Positions 11,086 to 21,373 of a stretch of DNA of 31,574 bases are shown piece after piece. Made by a program: the position numbers and the translations under genes. The stretch lies in contig JAYMSP010001488.1 of NCBI GenBank assembly GCA_036897095.1, positions 1 to 31,574 on the forward strand. The letters are read 5' to 3'. The notes beneath the pieces are model-generated. The model was not told the origin of the DNA, ran no database searches, and saw only the letters and a program-made list of their open reading frames with translations. The first letter of the stretch is position 1, and each line of letters starts with the position of its first letter. This stretch comes from Plantago elongata. Its lineage: Eukaryota > Streptophyta > Magnoliopsida > Lamiales > Plantaginaceae.

Positions 11086-12092
11086 TCATTTTTCTCCGGA
11101 GCCCCATATTGCACGATTGTAAGATTCCAACTCTTTTGAATCTGTTCCATAGACAGCTTTAATGGAGTCTACACAGCAACTAAAGTAAGAAAAAACACGG
11201 GTTAGTGAAATGAGAAACTAGGTGTGCAAATAAACAATGATTCCATCCTGGATGTACTAAGCACCACAATCAAATAAAAAACTGATGGCATAGTAACCTG
11301 CAAGCCTCCTTGTTAAAATGCTTCTTTTCAATCCCATACAGTAAATCAAAAACCTCCGGGTCAACTCTGCAGAAGTACGGCCGTTCTGATTTGACGAAAC
11401 CCGGAACAAAGTGAGTACCATATAACATAGACAAATCTACTTGAAGTTCCATAGAAAGTTGAGTCACTTGCAAAACAACCAAGGTTTATACTTAATAGTG
11501 TTTACCAGCATATATAGAGCACTTTCTTGAGCTCTTGTCGTAGTGTACGCACCAGCCATCCGGACCAACCATGCTTTTGAACATCTGGAACAAGCCAAGT
11601 GTCATAAATGTTCCGATTTTCGAACACAATCAGAAAGACCACATTACATACATTAGTGTAAATAGGGACTTTACCAAGAATTTCAAAACATGTACATTCG
11701 TTTCCGTAACACAGGCTAAATTGCGCGCACAAAAGATAAATTAGCAGCTGAACAAGTCCAAATTGTCCAATTTAAGGAAGAATTGGAGAAATGGAAGTGA
11801 AATTAAGCACCTCAACATCAGAAGGGTCTTCAAAGATTTCTTCAGGGGAAGGAAATGAGGGACCTTTATCTAGTTTGCAGCAAGCACCACAATTCTGTAC
11901 ACACTGCCACATTGGATCCTTCTTCTTGCCGCCGAAACCTTGAGTGGGTACTGACGGAGGCAGCTTCTTGTTTGAGTCTTTTTTCTTCGGAGTTTTTAAT
12001 TTCGGTGGTTTCCGGTTAACCGCAGCCGCTCTTACGGTGAAGAAACACGACGGTGGCCGAGCAACCACTGATGCTTGCATCATTTTCAGCAC
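11086..12092 (-). CDS. zinc/iron-chelating domain protein (YkgJ/UPF0153-like), probably plastid
   Basis: Four exons on the minus strand: 12092-11811, 11584-11506, 11385-11298 and 11179-11086. All introns are GT-AG and the frame is preserved, giving 180 residues. The N-terminus (1 to about 45) is rich in Ala, Arg, Lys and Ser, with almost no acidic residues, and resembles a chloroplast transit peptide. The rest matches the putative zinc- or iron-chelating family (PF03692): Cys64, Cys68, Cys71 and Cys72 (CVQNCGACC), GWC near 104-106, RKCSIYAERPYFCRV near 114-128, and a late EAC plus CC pair. The cysteine pattern suggests metal or cluster binding, and no enzyme activity can be read from it. ATGs at codons 1, 4 and 5 are all possible starts. 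A hAT-type element sits 64 bp upstream of the start codon. Confidence 0.88.
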
Positions 12093-12139
12093 TTTTTTAC
12101 AGTAGAATATGAGAAAAGAAGAAGAAGATTAGGTTATGT

Positions 12140-12145
12140 TGGGCT
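12140..12145. promoter_or_regulatory. TGGGCT site II motif upstream of the YkgJ-type gene
   Basis: A single TGGGCT motif, the type bound by TCP factors in promoters of plastid, ribosomal and other growth genes, lies about 50 bp upstream of the start codon. It sits just outside the hAT element. Short motif, so chance occurrence is possible. Confidence 0.3.
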
Positions 12146-12155
12146 GGGTTATGAT

Positions 12156-13265
12156 TAGAGGTGTGATTTGGGCCGGTCATTGAACAGCCTGGCACGCTTA
12201 AAAACTGGCCCGGCACAGCCCGCTTAATATTTGGCCTAGCATGGTTCGTGTTCGTTTAATTTATGTGTGCCTTGGGTACCTTAGGTTTAGAGGTCCGGCC
12301 CGGCCGACACGTAACCGCTTAAAATCGCAAGTCCAGCTCGGATCGGCACGAGCTCTTGTAAGCCCGTGAACCGGTAAGGCCCAACACGTTTAGCCTGATA
12401 AAAGACCGTTCCGTCGAAAATATGAATGTTAATTTTGATTTTATAGTTAATAAATTAAGTCCAATTAAACAATCTAATTATAAGTGTCCAACACTCAAGT
12501 CCAAAGCACAAGCCCACTAGAGTTTTTATCATTTTCCCACCTTTCTACTAACCTAATTTTACTTTCACACTTCCAACCAATTCATCAACCACCACACCTC
12601 CACACCAGTCCACTATTAACATCTCCTTCAGTCATTCTCCTTCTCAACGGCAATCCCAAGCCCCAACAGCTCCAACACCGGTCCACTTCTGACTACTTCT
12701 CCAAAGTCCTAACAATTGACTGCTCTCTTCTCTCCAACGTCTCCTCCAACGGTCGACTACTTCCTATTTCTTTAAATAGAAGGAGATATCGCCTAACACG
12801 ATCAATATGTCGAATAAACACGATTTCTTGGCCTACTTTCATGGATGAGTAGTTGATTAGTACTGGTCTTATTTTACTATTGATTTGTGATTTTCGTCTT
12901 TGTAATAAAATTTCAAGTTCATTTTGTTAGTCTTGAATTTATGAATTTAATTAGTTAAATCACTTTGGTTGAAATAACATTTTGTAAGTGAATTGGTTGA
13001 TTGGATGATGTTTTATTTGTGGCACCAAGTCTTTTGTTTTTGTTTAATATGTAGTGTATTTTGTAATTATCCGGGGTGGCCCGGCACATGAACAGGCCCG
13101 GCACGGCGCACGAATTTAATGGGATGTGGGCCGTGCTGGGCCTTAGGTTTGACAAAAAAGACCGGCCCGAACCAGCACGGTTAAAACAATGGACCAATCC
13201 GGCACGGCCCACTAATTTACCGTGCTTTAGCGGGCTGGTCCGGCTCGGCCCGAATCACACATCTA
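12156..13265. mobile_element. non-autonomous hAT-type DNA transposon, 1110 bp
   Basis: The ends form terminal inverted repeats. The left end TAGAGGTGTGATTTGGGCCG matches the complement of the right end, TAGATGTGTGATTCGGGCCG, at 18 of 20 positions. Both sides are flanked by an identical 8-bp direct repeat, GTTATGAT (12148-12155 and 13266-13273), the target duplication size of hAT elements. About 300 bp inside the left end and 200 bp inside the right end are packed with subterminal GGCCCGGCAC-like motifs on both strands, typical of transposase-binding arrays. The middle (about 12420-13060) is AT-rich and has no transposase; the 122-codon frame at 12484-12852 has no domain. The perfect target duplication suggests a fairly recent insertion. 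Mobilisation would need a transposase supplied from elsewhere. Confidence 0.9.
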
Positions 13266-13273
13266 GTTATGAT

Positions 13274-13817
13274 ATCCGAAGTATTAACTCTTTGGGTCGA
13301 GGCCCGGTACACGGGTCCCCGTACAAGCACACTCAACTTTAAAGTTGTTGAATTTCTAAAAATAAAGATGCACTTTATTAATATAAGTACCGTTTTAAAT
13401 TCTTCTAAACTCTAAATTTTTTATGCGTAACAAATATATATTTGTTTATTGTGTATGTTGCTCTCACCCATGAAAAAATCTTCCCAAAATCTTCCCCGAT
13501 ACTGTACTGCATTTGAGATTGCAATGTGCACCAAATCATGTTGACCTGGGTTAAGAGACATTCATAGCTTGAGAAAAGGCCGTAGATTGTAATATCACAT
13601 CATATTCTTGTTAGTATAAGAAATCTTTAATTTTGGAAGCGATTTAAGTAAATTCTTTCCCAAGAATTCTTAATTTTGGATCAAAGGTTTCAGCAACAAC
13701 ATACATAATGCGAAAATGTAGTTTGATAATCCTTGCAGTTTTGAAGTGCAAACAGCAACTAACTGTAGTTTGATTATGATTATCCTTTCATATCGAAAAT
13801 AAAAACCATGTGCCCGT
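13274..13817. other. intergenic / 3' flank of the RS2Z33-like gene
   Basis: About 540 bp between the hAT target duplication and the stop codon of the SR-protein gene. The right part, nearest 13817, should be that gene's 3' UTR (minus strand). Nothing else is recognised. Confidence 0.45.
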
Positions 13818-16218
13818 TCAAGGGGAGGGGCTGCCACGGGGTGAACGCACATCATCATCATCATCGTCATCAACAACAGGGCTCCTCTCATACCCTGGGG
13901 GGCTTGTGTTGTGTTTATGTCCATTCCGAACATCAGAAGCACCATTCAGGCTCTCATCATAACCCTTCGCTCCAGGGCTACCAGGACTACGGCTCCTCTC
14001 CCTTGGACTGTCAACATACTGATCTTGCTCTTCTTCCATTCTGTCTTTTACAGGGGAAAGGCTGTTTCTCACTCTTGGGCTTTCCTTGACAGGTGTTGGG
14101 CTTCGACTCTTCATCTCAGAGGGAGGAGAAGCACCCCTTTTTGCAACCGGGCTTTCTCCACGGGGACTTCTGGATCTCCTGTCATCTCGGCCTCTTCTAG
14201 CAGGGGATCGTGACCGGCTGCAGAAAAAACCAACAAGCAGCGTCAATACTATTATTATTCGTGAAGAGTTTAATGATGTTCAATTTGTGATGAAAGGAAA
14301 ATATGATCCTAACAACCGAACTAACCTGTAGCTGCGGCTCCTGCCTCGTCGAGGAGACCTGGACCTTACAGGTGACCGTGAGAGACTTCGACCACGTCTG
14401 ATAAGTCATAACAATAAAACCGCAAAAGTCAAGAACCACACATTAAAGAGTTACTGTGCCTATGATGCATGATGACAAGAAATGACCATATCCATATGCA
14501 CATTCACCACAAACATAATTGTTTTGAGGAACTATAAATTGACAAAACAGTGAAGTGTGAATAGGCTGAAGGCATCAATGAAAAACGTACACTAGCTTTT
14601 TCGGACTGTTCTGACAACTCCTTTCTATGTGACCTCTTTGACCACAACGATAGCACTTATTCTTCCAGTCACCAGCCTGGCAATCTCTAGCCCAATGGCC
14701 ATCAATGCCACAATTAAAACAGCGACCAGAGCCAGGGGGAGGACCTCTACCGGCATAGTCCCGATCCCGGACACCTCCAGGTCCACGAGGCACCTGATTA
14801 AAATTACATATGAAAAAAGGGATTAGAAGTGACTCAATTGATCTTTGAACAGATGTGATAGGTGTGTGTGTGTGTGTGTGTGTTTTGATGAACTGAACTA
14901 CTGAAGCCTCAATTACTCACCCCCTTGGCAAATTCCACAATAATACGCCGTCCATCAATATCCCGTCCATCCAAGTAATGTCTGGCATCATCCGCATCAC
15001 GTGGATCGCTGAAATCCTGTTGAACATGAATACACAAGGAACACAATACGCAAATTGCACTTAACAACACTAGTTTGATACATTTATCGCCACAATAAAC
15101 CATATAGGATATTGCTTGCATCCTAATTAAGATCTAATCAAGAGAGATGAGGTACTTACAACAAAAGCATAGTCTCGCTTCATATCCACGTCACGTACTC
15201 TGCGGAAATTGTTTCCAGAAACAGTAAGGCCATCATAACTACTTAATGGTGTGCATGAAACTTGGTGTCATCAGGAGGAACTAAACACCAGTATGATTGT
15301 TGCAAATTCCATAAAAACATGCAAAGACAACACAGAAAGCACCGCCATTGGCTTCTAACAATCGCACCAAATTCCCATCAACTTCCTCTCACCAATTACC
15401 ATCGGGTCAGACCACCCTCCCATCATTGACACCATGTTAAGGTGAAGGCTCACAAAACCTTCAATAGAATCATTCAAGTTAAGCTCAATGGCACCTACGG
15501 CACATAATTACTTCGCACATAACATGATCACGACTGGTCAAGAAAGAACCATTACTTGACAAACAGTACTCTCCCATCTATAATGGTCCATATAATAAAA
15601 TAATTTTTATTTATTTTAAACCATAAAGGTAATAACGAGACCAAATTATACTAAAGATCGGAAGTTATCAATTTCCAACAACCTATACGCAGACAAATGT
15701 TGAATAGCAAAAACGATGCCCACTAAAAACTGAAGCTTAGTTTCACATGCTCCTATCAAATCTAGGAAGGTAAAAGCACACCTTTTTCTCACAAACAATT
15801 TCAATTTGTAAACGTCCCCAGACATTTTGGCAAAACATAGCAAACTGAGCAGAATAAAAGAAATCCATAACAATATCCAATAAGCAAGAGAGCTGCACCC
15901 CCTTAAATGGTGGCAGAGAAGCAGATTGAATATTCAAGTACCCGAATGGAGCAATATAAGATATAAATGAGAAGAATAAGAAAAACGTGACCCTCCAGGA
16001 ATAAGATAATCACTCCAACAGAAACAAGCGAATGCATAATTACACATGCATATATATAATAGAAAAATCAGAAAATGCAGAGGTGGTAAGCAGTGAAAAA
16101 ATAATTACCTTCCATATCTACCAAAAATGTGCTCCAGGTCCCGAGTGCGAGTTCTTGAGGACAAGTGACCAACATAAAGGCGAGTAGTGCCGCTGTAACG
16201 ATCATCATAGCGAGGCAT
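13818..16218 (-). CDS. RS2Z33: RS2Z-type serine/arginine-rich splicing factor (RS2Z33-like)
   Basis: Six coding exons on the minus strand: 16218-16109, 15199-15160, 15016-14921, 14793-14591, 14397-14326 and 14217-13818. They give 306 residues. Order of parts: an RRM (about 12-82, with RLYVGHL as RNP2 and RDYAFV as RNP1); two CCHC zinc knuckles (Cys107-Cys120 and Cys129-Cys142, both CX2CX4HX4C); then an RS/SP-rich tail ending in a seven-Asp run and PRGSPSP. Two knuckles plus one RRM define the plant-specific RS2Z subfamily, whose members act in nuclear pre-mRNA splicing and splice-site choice. Fourth-intron donor choice matters: using GTACGT after CTAGT keeps the RS frame, while the GT two bases earlier does not. 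Intron 1 is long (15200-16108, 909 bp). In this subfamily such long introns are known sites of regulated alternative splicing. A GT microsatellite lies in intron 3. Confidence 0.95.
14862..14883. repeat. (GT)11 microsatellite in intron 3 of the RS2Z33-like gene
   Basis: Twenty-two bases of uninterrupted GT repeat, lying between the exons at 14793 and 14921. Likely length-polymorphic. Confidence 0.9.
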
Positions 16219-16225
16219 CTTTCAG

Positions 16226-16674
16226 CTGCAAAATCAAAACCCATAATCAACAGCTAGTAGAATGAAGAGACCAACATATATACGAAGATTCAATAACAAA
16301 TCAATGCCACGTTCATATTTTAAACAAGGAAAAGAAAAAGGCATCGCCATCATATCTTATATTACGTGTCTCAGCTAGCCGTAAGTTACATTTCTCCATT
16401 TCATCAACGAAAACCGAGATAAAGATCACATACATAACAACAATTTCATTCATTTGGGCAGTTCAACAAAACAAAAAGGAAAAAGAAAAAAGATAAACAC
16501 TTTTTGCAATTCCTCGACACAATTGAAGATTCTTACCAGTTACCACAATTCCAAATAATTACCAAGAACAAGAATGTACAATTCAAACAATTGATCGAAA
16601 TGCAGCACGCAGAAGCCAAACAAAAATCCGGAATGTAAATAAAGAAATCGTGTACACAATTGGGAAGAGAGTAC
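16226..16674 (-). other. 5' UTR intron of the RS2Z33-like gene
   Basis: On the minus strand a TGCAG acceptor precedes CTGAAAG and the start codon. Upstream, CTCTGAG|GTACTC makes a good donor. The implied leader exon (about 16675-16740) carries AATTAGGTTTCTCC-like sequence, common in plant 5' leaders. The 449-bp intron is inferred from the splice sites only. Confidence 0.55.
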
Positions 16675-16809
16675 CTCAGAGGTTAGATCCCCAAAATCAG
16701 CTGATGGAGAAACCTAATTTTCAAGAACACACCGTTTTGGAGTTACTTTCCGAACTTTCCGGTAGTTTTATGCTGAGGAGAGGATTAATTACACTAAGTC
16801 AGATTAAAT

Positions 16810-16836
16810 TGGGCCGGTGGGCTCTTGGGTTGGGCT
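16810..16836. promoter_or_regulatory. cluster of three TGGGCY (site II) motifs
   Basis: TGGGCC at 16810-16815 and TGGGCT at 16818-16823 and 16831-16836. All three lie within 27 bp, about 100 bp upstream of the presumed transcription start of the RS2Z33-like gene. Site II clusters bind TCP factors and mark promoters of housekeeping and proliferation genes. Three copies this close make chance less likely. Confidence 0.5.
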
Positions 16837-16869
16837 TAGTAACTCAGTTGAGGGAGGCTTAGTTTAACA

Positions 16870-17500
16870 ATGACCAGTTTAAAATGTAATATACTTCACA
16901 ACTCATGAGTTCATCGAAGTACCAAAAATTTAAATGAAAAATGTAAAACGACATAGTTTAGACACATTGGTAAAATTTGACACGCAAATTCACCTTTTTA
17001 AACAATGCTACTATAGTACATATACAAATGGATGAGGAGTAGCCAACTTATATTCAATGTGTGTGCGATTAATGTTATTTTCATTTTCCGTTTGTAAGTA
17101 CCTTATATATATTGTTAATTATGATGCTATATGATTCTTATTTATTGTAAATATCTGAATATTTCACATTTTGTTATTTTTAGATTTTATCTATCAATGT
17201 TGTTAGTCTTGAGATCGAAATCGACCAATTGAGAATGGATATCGAAGTTTTTAGATTTTCATTCTCATTATTACGTTATTCAGAAATTATCGAGTAATAT
17301 TAGAAGTGTAAAAATTGATATATTCTTTCCTAATTCAAGTTCTCGCAGGATTGGACATAGATTTTAACGCAATGCAATAAATTAATATGTTTTTATTAAA
17401 AATAATAGTGGAAATAAAGTGGGGGAATTCATATGATCCAGTTTAGATTGTTATAATGAGTTGTGGTGTTTAAATAGTTAAAATGAATAAAAACTTGTAT
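16870..17500. other. AT-rich intergenic DNA, nothing recognised
   Basis: About 630 bp between the RS2Z33-like promoter and the start of the ABCG-duplicated segment. No open frame, repeat or RNA gene could be supported. Confidence 0.45.
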
Positions 17501-17504
17501 TCTA

Positions 17505-17733
17505 AAGAAAAAAAGTGTCACCTCTCTTACAAGAAATACAGTTTGCTTCGATGATCAAGTGTATATACATGCCATACAAATCCAAGATTCAACTACCAAG
17601 AAGGCAAGAACAATCAGGAACAAATGCAGTAGTAGTACTAAACAAGAAATCAAATTTTCACATGTAAACTTTAACATATGTTTTGATGATCAAAGAATTC
17701 GATCGAAAATTCTCATCCACGCCAATTCCATCA
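17505..17733. repeat. duplicated 3' flank of the ABCG gene
   Basis: This stretch aligns with 23027-23260, the 3' flank of the intact ABCG gene. Shared blocks include CAAATCCAAGATTCAACTAC, AAACAAGAAATCAAATTTTC and CATCCACGCCAATTCCATCA, with indels between them. It shows the duplication was of genomic DNA, including the 3' UTR, and extends beyond the coding region. Confidence 0.8.
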
Positions 17734-18712
17734 TCACTTTCTTTTGTTCTTGCTTCCAATCAACAGGGTAAAGTAAAACAGAATCCTGAAAAGAAATCCA
17801 AATGCAATAGTTATCCATAAGCACTGCCATTTATCTAGGTCTGTAACACCACTCTGCTGCAAAATATCAGACCCTCATGTCAAACACGTCGTGCTCGTAA
17901 TGTCCGAGTGTATTGCTCATCGACTGCAGCATTGTCAGTTTTATTGAATCAGCAAGGCTCTTAGAGGCAAGTTGTCGAAAACCTGGATCCCTCTGATGAA
18001 ACACTTGTTTGGATCCCTGAATTCGTTCTGTAATACACCTTGGTATGGATACTTCATTAGTGAAACGTAATGGAACCAAATCCAATAAGACGGAATTCTG
18101 TCGCGTGATATGAAGAATCCACTAAACAGGACGAAATATGCAAAAATTGCAACCACCACTGTGTACCCCCATCATCCCGTTGAAGATAAACCCGGATAGG
18201 AACGTAACAAATGAGTTTCCAGCCCAAAACGAGGCCAGGATGAACATGAAGTAGAAGAGGAAGCCGGAAAATCCGCCTGCTAGCCCCACGGCCCAGTATG
18301 TGATGCTTGTGAATGCTAGTGACATGATCACAAGAGATGGAATTGAAATGATAGCATGGGAGATGACGTATGATGAACGCCTATAGGTGTTGTAAGCTGC
18401 GTTCCCTCATGAAAATGTATCTTTCCATGATAAAAACTGGGACTGCTTCGGCACAAATGTAGAAGATTGTGGACATGGCGAAGGAGAAGAAGCCGAACCT
18501 TTCTTGAACCCCTCTAGGCGAGTTGTCAAGATTCCAGAAGAACGTGGCTAGTATGAAACCTGTCATAAGGGCTGCACCCAACCTGACACCAAATAGCTCG
18601 GGAACCCTTCTGGAATCTGTGATCGATCTGTTGGCGATCACGACCATTTCTTTCCATAAGGGGTTAGCGTACATTGGAACGAATGAAGATAGATTAGAGT
18701 CCATGTTAGTGG
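17734..18712 (-). pseudogene. truncated ABCG half-transporter pseudogene (C-terminal half)
   Basis: This is a diverged copy of the C-terminal half of the intact ABCG gene at 23261-25492, starting at the equivalent of Met420 and running to the stop. It covers the ABC2 membrane domain (for example [20 protein letters not shown] and [20 protein letters not shown]). The whole ATP-binding domain is absent. Compared with the intact copy it has an extra base near 18400 (in the AYNTYRR region), an extra base near 18170 and a small deletion near 17900. At least three frame breaks therefore exist besides the truncation. Similarity ends at 18712, right where a Copia LTR begins (about 18718). It is a dead tandem duplicate; any transcript would lack the nucleotide-binding domain. 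Confidence 0.92.
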
Positions 18713-18717
18713 GAAGA

Positions 18718-20500
18718 TGAAGAAGATAGAAGACATTTACAAAGCAGTTAGAAGACAGTTAATGACAATTAGGCAGTTATAGTTACTTTCTCTGTTTATA
18801 CAGAGCCTTGTATATTGAACAATCATCTGGTTATGATTTTGTGAAGTTCTTCTTCATTCTTCATCAATAAACCTTATGTTCAATGTCTTTCACATGGTAT
18901 CAGTAAGAATCATTGTGTGATTTTGATATCAATTTGATCCAATTGATCACATTTCTTCCGCATTTTCGCTATGTTCGATTTGTTTCTTCAAACAATCGAT
19001 TTGTTTCTTGATCGGATACGTTTTTCGTTCGATTTGTTTACTCTGATAACCGTTTTCTTTGATTCGATTCATCAATGGCATCTCCAAGTTCTGCTCCGTC
19101 CTTGAATCCAGCTGAAAATCCTTCGTCTCCATACTACTTTCATCCTGCAGATCATCCTGGTTTACAGGTAATTCCTGTCATTTTTACCGGTGATAATTAT
19201 ATTTCATGGAGCAAGGCAGCTATTCGTGCCTTAAAAGTGAAGAATAAGCTTTGTCTAGTTGATGGTTCATTACCAATTCCGAGTGTTTCTGATGTTGTTT
19301 TGTATGGGGCATGGGAGAAGGCTAATGCTCTTGTTTTGTCTTGAATTAATATGTCTCTTCAAGAAAATATTCGAAATAGCTTGTTATATTCAAATTCTGC
19401 TCAAGATGTTTGGATGGAGTTACATTTCAGGTATGAAACATCTGATGGTCCAAGAGTGTTTGCATTGGAGGTTTCTTTGACAAATTTCTAAAGGTTCGCA
19501 ATCTATGACTCAATATTACAATAGTTTAAGTTTATATGGGATGAGTATCTCAGTTACAGTTACAGGACTACAGTTGTTGAAGAAAGTAACTGCTACACAA
19601 CAAAAAGATGCAGTGATGAAGTTTTTAATGGGATTGGATGAGTCTTACTACAATCTGCGTAGTCAGATATTGTTGCAGAAGCCCATTCCATCACTCACTC
19701 AAGTGTATTCTACATTGCTTCAAGAGGAAGCTTAGAGATCCATTTGTCAACCAACAAGTTCTACTCCATTTGATACAACTGCTATGTTAGTTAAGGTAAA
19801 TAATTCTTATAGGCCACCTCAAATAAGATCAACTAGCAGTAATGGTGGAAGGAAGTATCAAGTTTATAATAAGGAGAAAAGCAAGAAGAAGTGTTCTCAT
19901 TGTCATATGTTAAATCATACTGCTGATACTTGCTTCCAGCAGATTGGTAACATCTAAAGATAATGGGAATGGAGTAAATAGAAGAGTTTAGAAGAGTTTC
20001 AGCTAATGTTGTTGAAGCTGGGGATAGTGATGAAGACAACAATCCCTTAATTGATCCAGCTTTGTAACATCAGTTCAACCAGTTTCTTGCTTTTCAAAAG
20101 CATGCTCACTCAAATCAGCAGCAGCCTGAACAATCCATTCATCATTCAGCCAACATTACTATAGCAACATTGCCTTCTGATGTTTCTCATATTCAGCTTA
20201 CAGGTTTGCATGGAATGAAGTATTGTTTTAATGTTTTTCAATCAAAAGATATGAGTACTTGGATTGTGATACAGGGCAAGATCATATGATTTGCAATATG
20301 AGTTTATTTACTACTCAACCAAGAGTTGTACATATTACAAGTAATTTGCCTAATAATAATCATAGGCTTGCTCAGATAAGATGAGGGGGAGATAGATTCA
20401 CCATAGTCTTCTTATCATCTGAGTTTGTTGATAACATTACTACTGTGCAGATTGAAAATGTAGTATAGGTTTGTCCTAATAATTTGGAGAGTAGTTTTAA
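18718..20500 (+). mobile_element. Ty1/Copia LTR retrotransposon fossil, 5' part
   Basis: Parts seen in order: a short LTR of about 177 bp (18718-18894) ending TCACA; a primer-binding site TGGTATCAG of the initiator-Met-tRNA type; a gag region from about 19075 (the HPADHPGLQV and FTGDNYISW motifs of plant Copia gag); a CCHC knuckle near 19890-19935; and a protease-like stretch near 20250-20330. No matching right LTR or reverse transcriptase is seen. The short LTR and gag type fit an Ale/Retrofit-like lineage, though this is tentative. The element is broken in several places. Its left LTR abuts the ABCG pseudogene. Confidence 0.85.
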
Positions 20501-21206
20501 TGATCCCGGTCCACTCGCCAGCAGACTTGTGTATCCACATGTTCACTTGATCAAATATATGTGGAAAATTAGTTGTATGCAATTACATTTTTCAATTATT
20601 TCTTGCTGAGCTCATTATTATTGGTTTCAGGTTTCAGATATGAAACAATAGATGGATGTATGGAGCAACCTTGTCATTGAAAGGTTAGTGTTATCCCTCT
20701 ATACTTCTGGTATCATTCGCTTATAGTAGTATATTAGCCAAACCCTTACCTCTGCCAGCAAAGTACTACTCTCTGGGAAAAGTTGAAGTGTGACAATTTT
20801 CAGCTGGTCTCAGAATACTCTGGTTTGCTTCCCTCATAAAAGCAATATTTCACTATTGTTTACTTAAGATGTTTACTTCTTTTTTGTTGTTGGTTTTCTG
20901 TCCAGTTCCGGTACTAAGACAAACTCTTGAAACTTTACCAGATCATACTCTCCACTGTGAAGTTTTCTGAGGGTCAGAGAAAGACACAAGCATCACTTTG
21001 CGTGTTGCAGGTAAACGAGTTGGCTGGCCCTTTTTTTTTTTTCATTTCTTGTGCTTATTCATCTTTTGGGCATGGGCTTGCTACTCATGTAACAATCTTT
21101 CCTGAACAATATATACTATCATTATTTCTGATGCCATACCTTTATTTTTCAGTGGACTGTTTAGATTTAACTATTTATTTTGTGGGAGATTTTACTTTCT
21201 CTATCT
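20500..21206. other. unassigned DNA with exon-like stretches
   Basis: After the Copia similarity fades, two + strand stretches look like exons by their borders: about 20632-20683 (TTTCAG ahead, GTTAGT behind) and about 20906-21010 (GTCCAG ahead, GTAAAC behind). Their reading frames are interrupted and I recognise no product. They may be relics of a host gene. Confidence 0.3.
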
Positions 21207-21275
21207 GGGTGTTTAGTCTAGTGGTATGATTCTTGCTTTATGCGAGAGACGCGAGTTCAATTCTCGCAACACCTG
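21207..21275 (+). pseudogene. tRNA-Pro-like pseudogene
   Basis: The sequence follows plant tRNA-Pro closely. The acceptor GGGTGTT pairs with AACACCT, with one G-U pair at the tip. The D arm has TCTAGTGGTATGA (box A), and the T arm is GCGAG-TTCAATT-CTCGC, perfectly paired (box B). The anticodon stem (CTTGC/GCGAG) is kept but encloses only TTTAT, five bases instead of seven. No proline anticodon remains, and the total is 69 nt rather than about 72. The gene is therefore unlikely to make a working tRNA, though polymerase III could still transcribe it. Confidence 0.75.
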
Positions 21276-21373
21276 CAGTTCGCAACTAAAATTTGAACTA
21301 TTTGATTGGAATACGTATTTTATTCTCTCAAGACTCAAGAGATGTGCAACTGATGTATTAGTAGTGGCATATG

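Noticed and set aside
12484-12852. 122-codon + strand frame inside the hAT element
   Set aside because: Ser/Leu/His/Pro-rich translation without transposase motifs; sits in the spacer of a non-autonomous element.
13845-13880. CAT/ATC trinucleotide run considered as a microsatellite
   Set aside because: It is coding: it encodes the seven-Asp run near the C-terminus of the RS2Z33-like protein.
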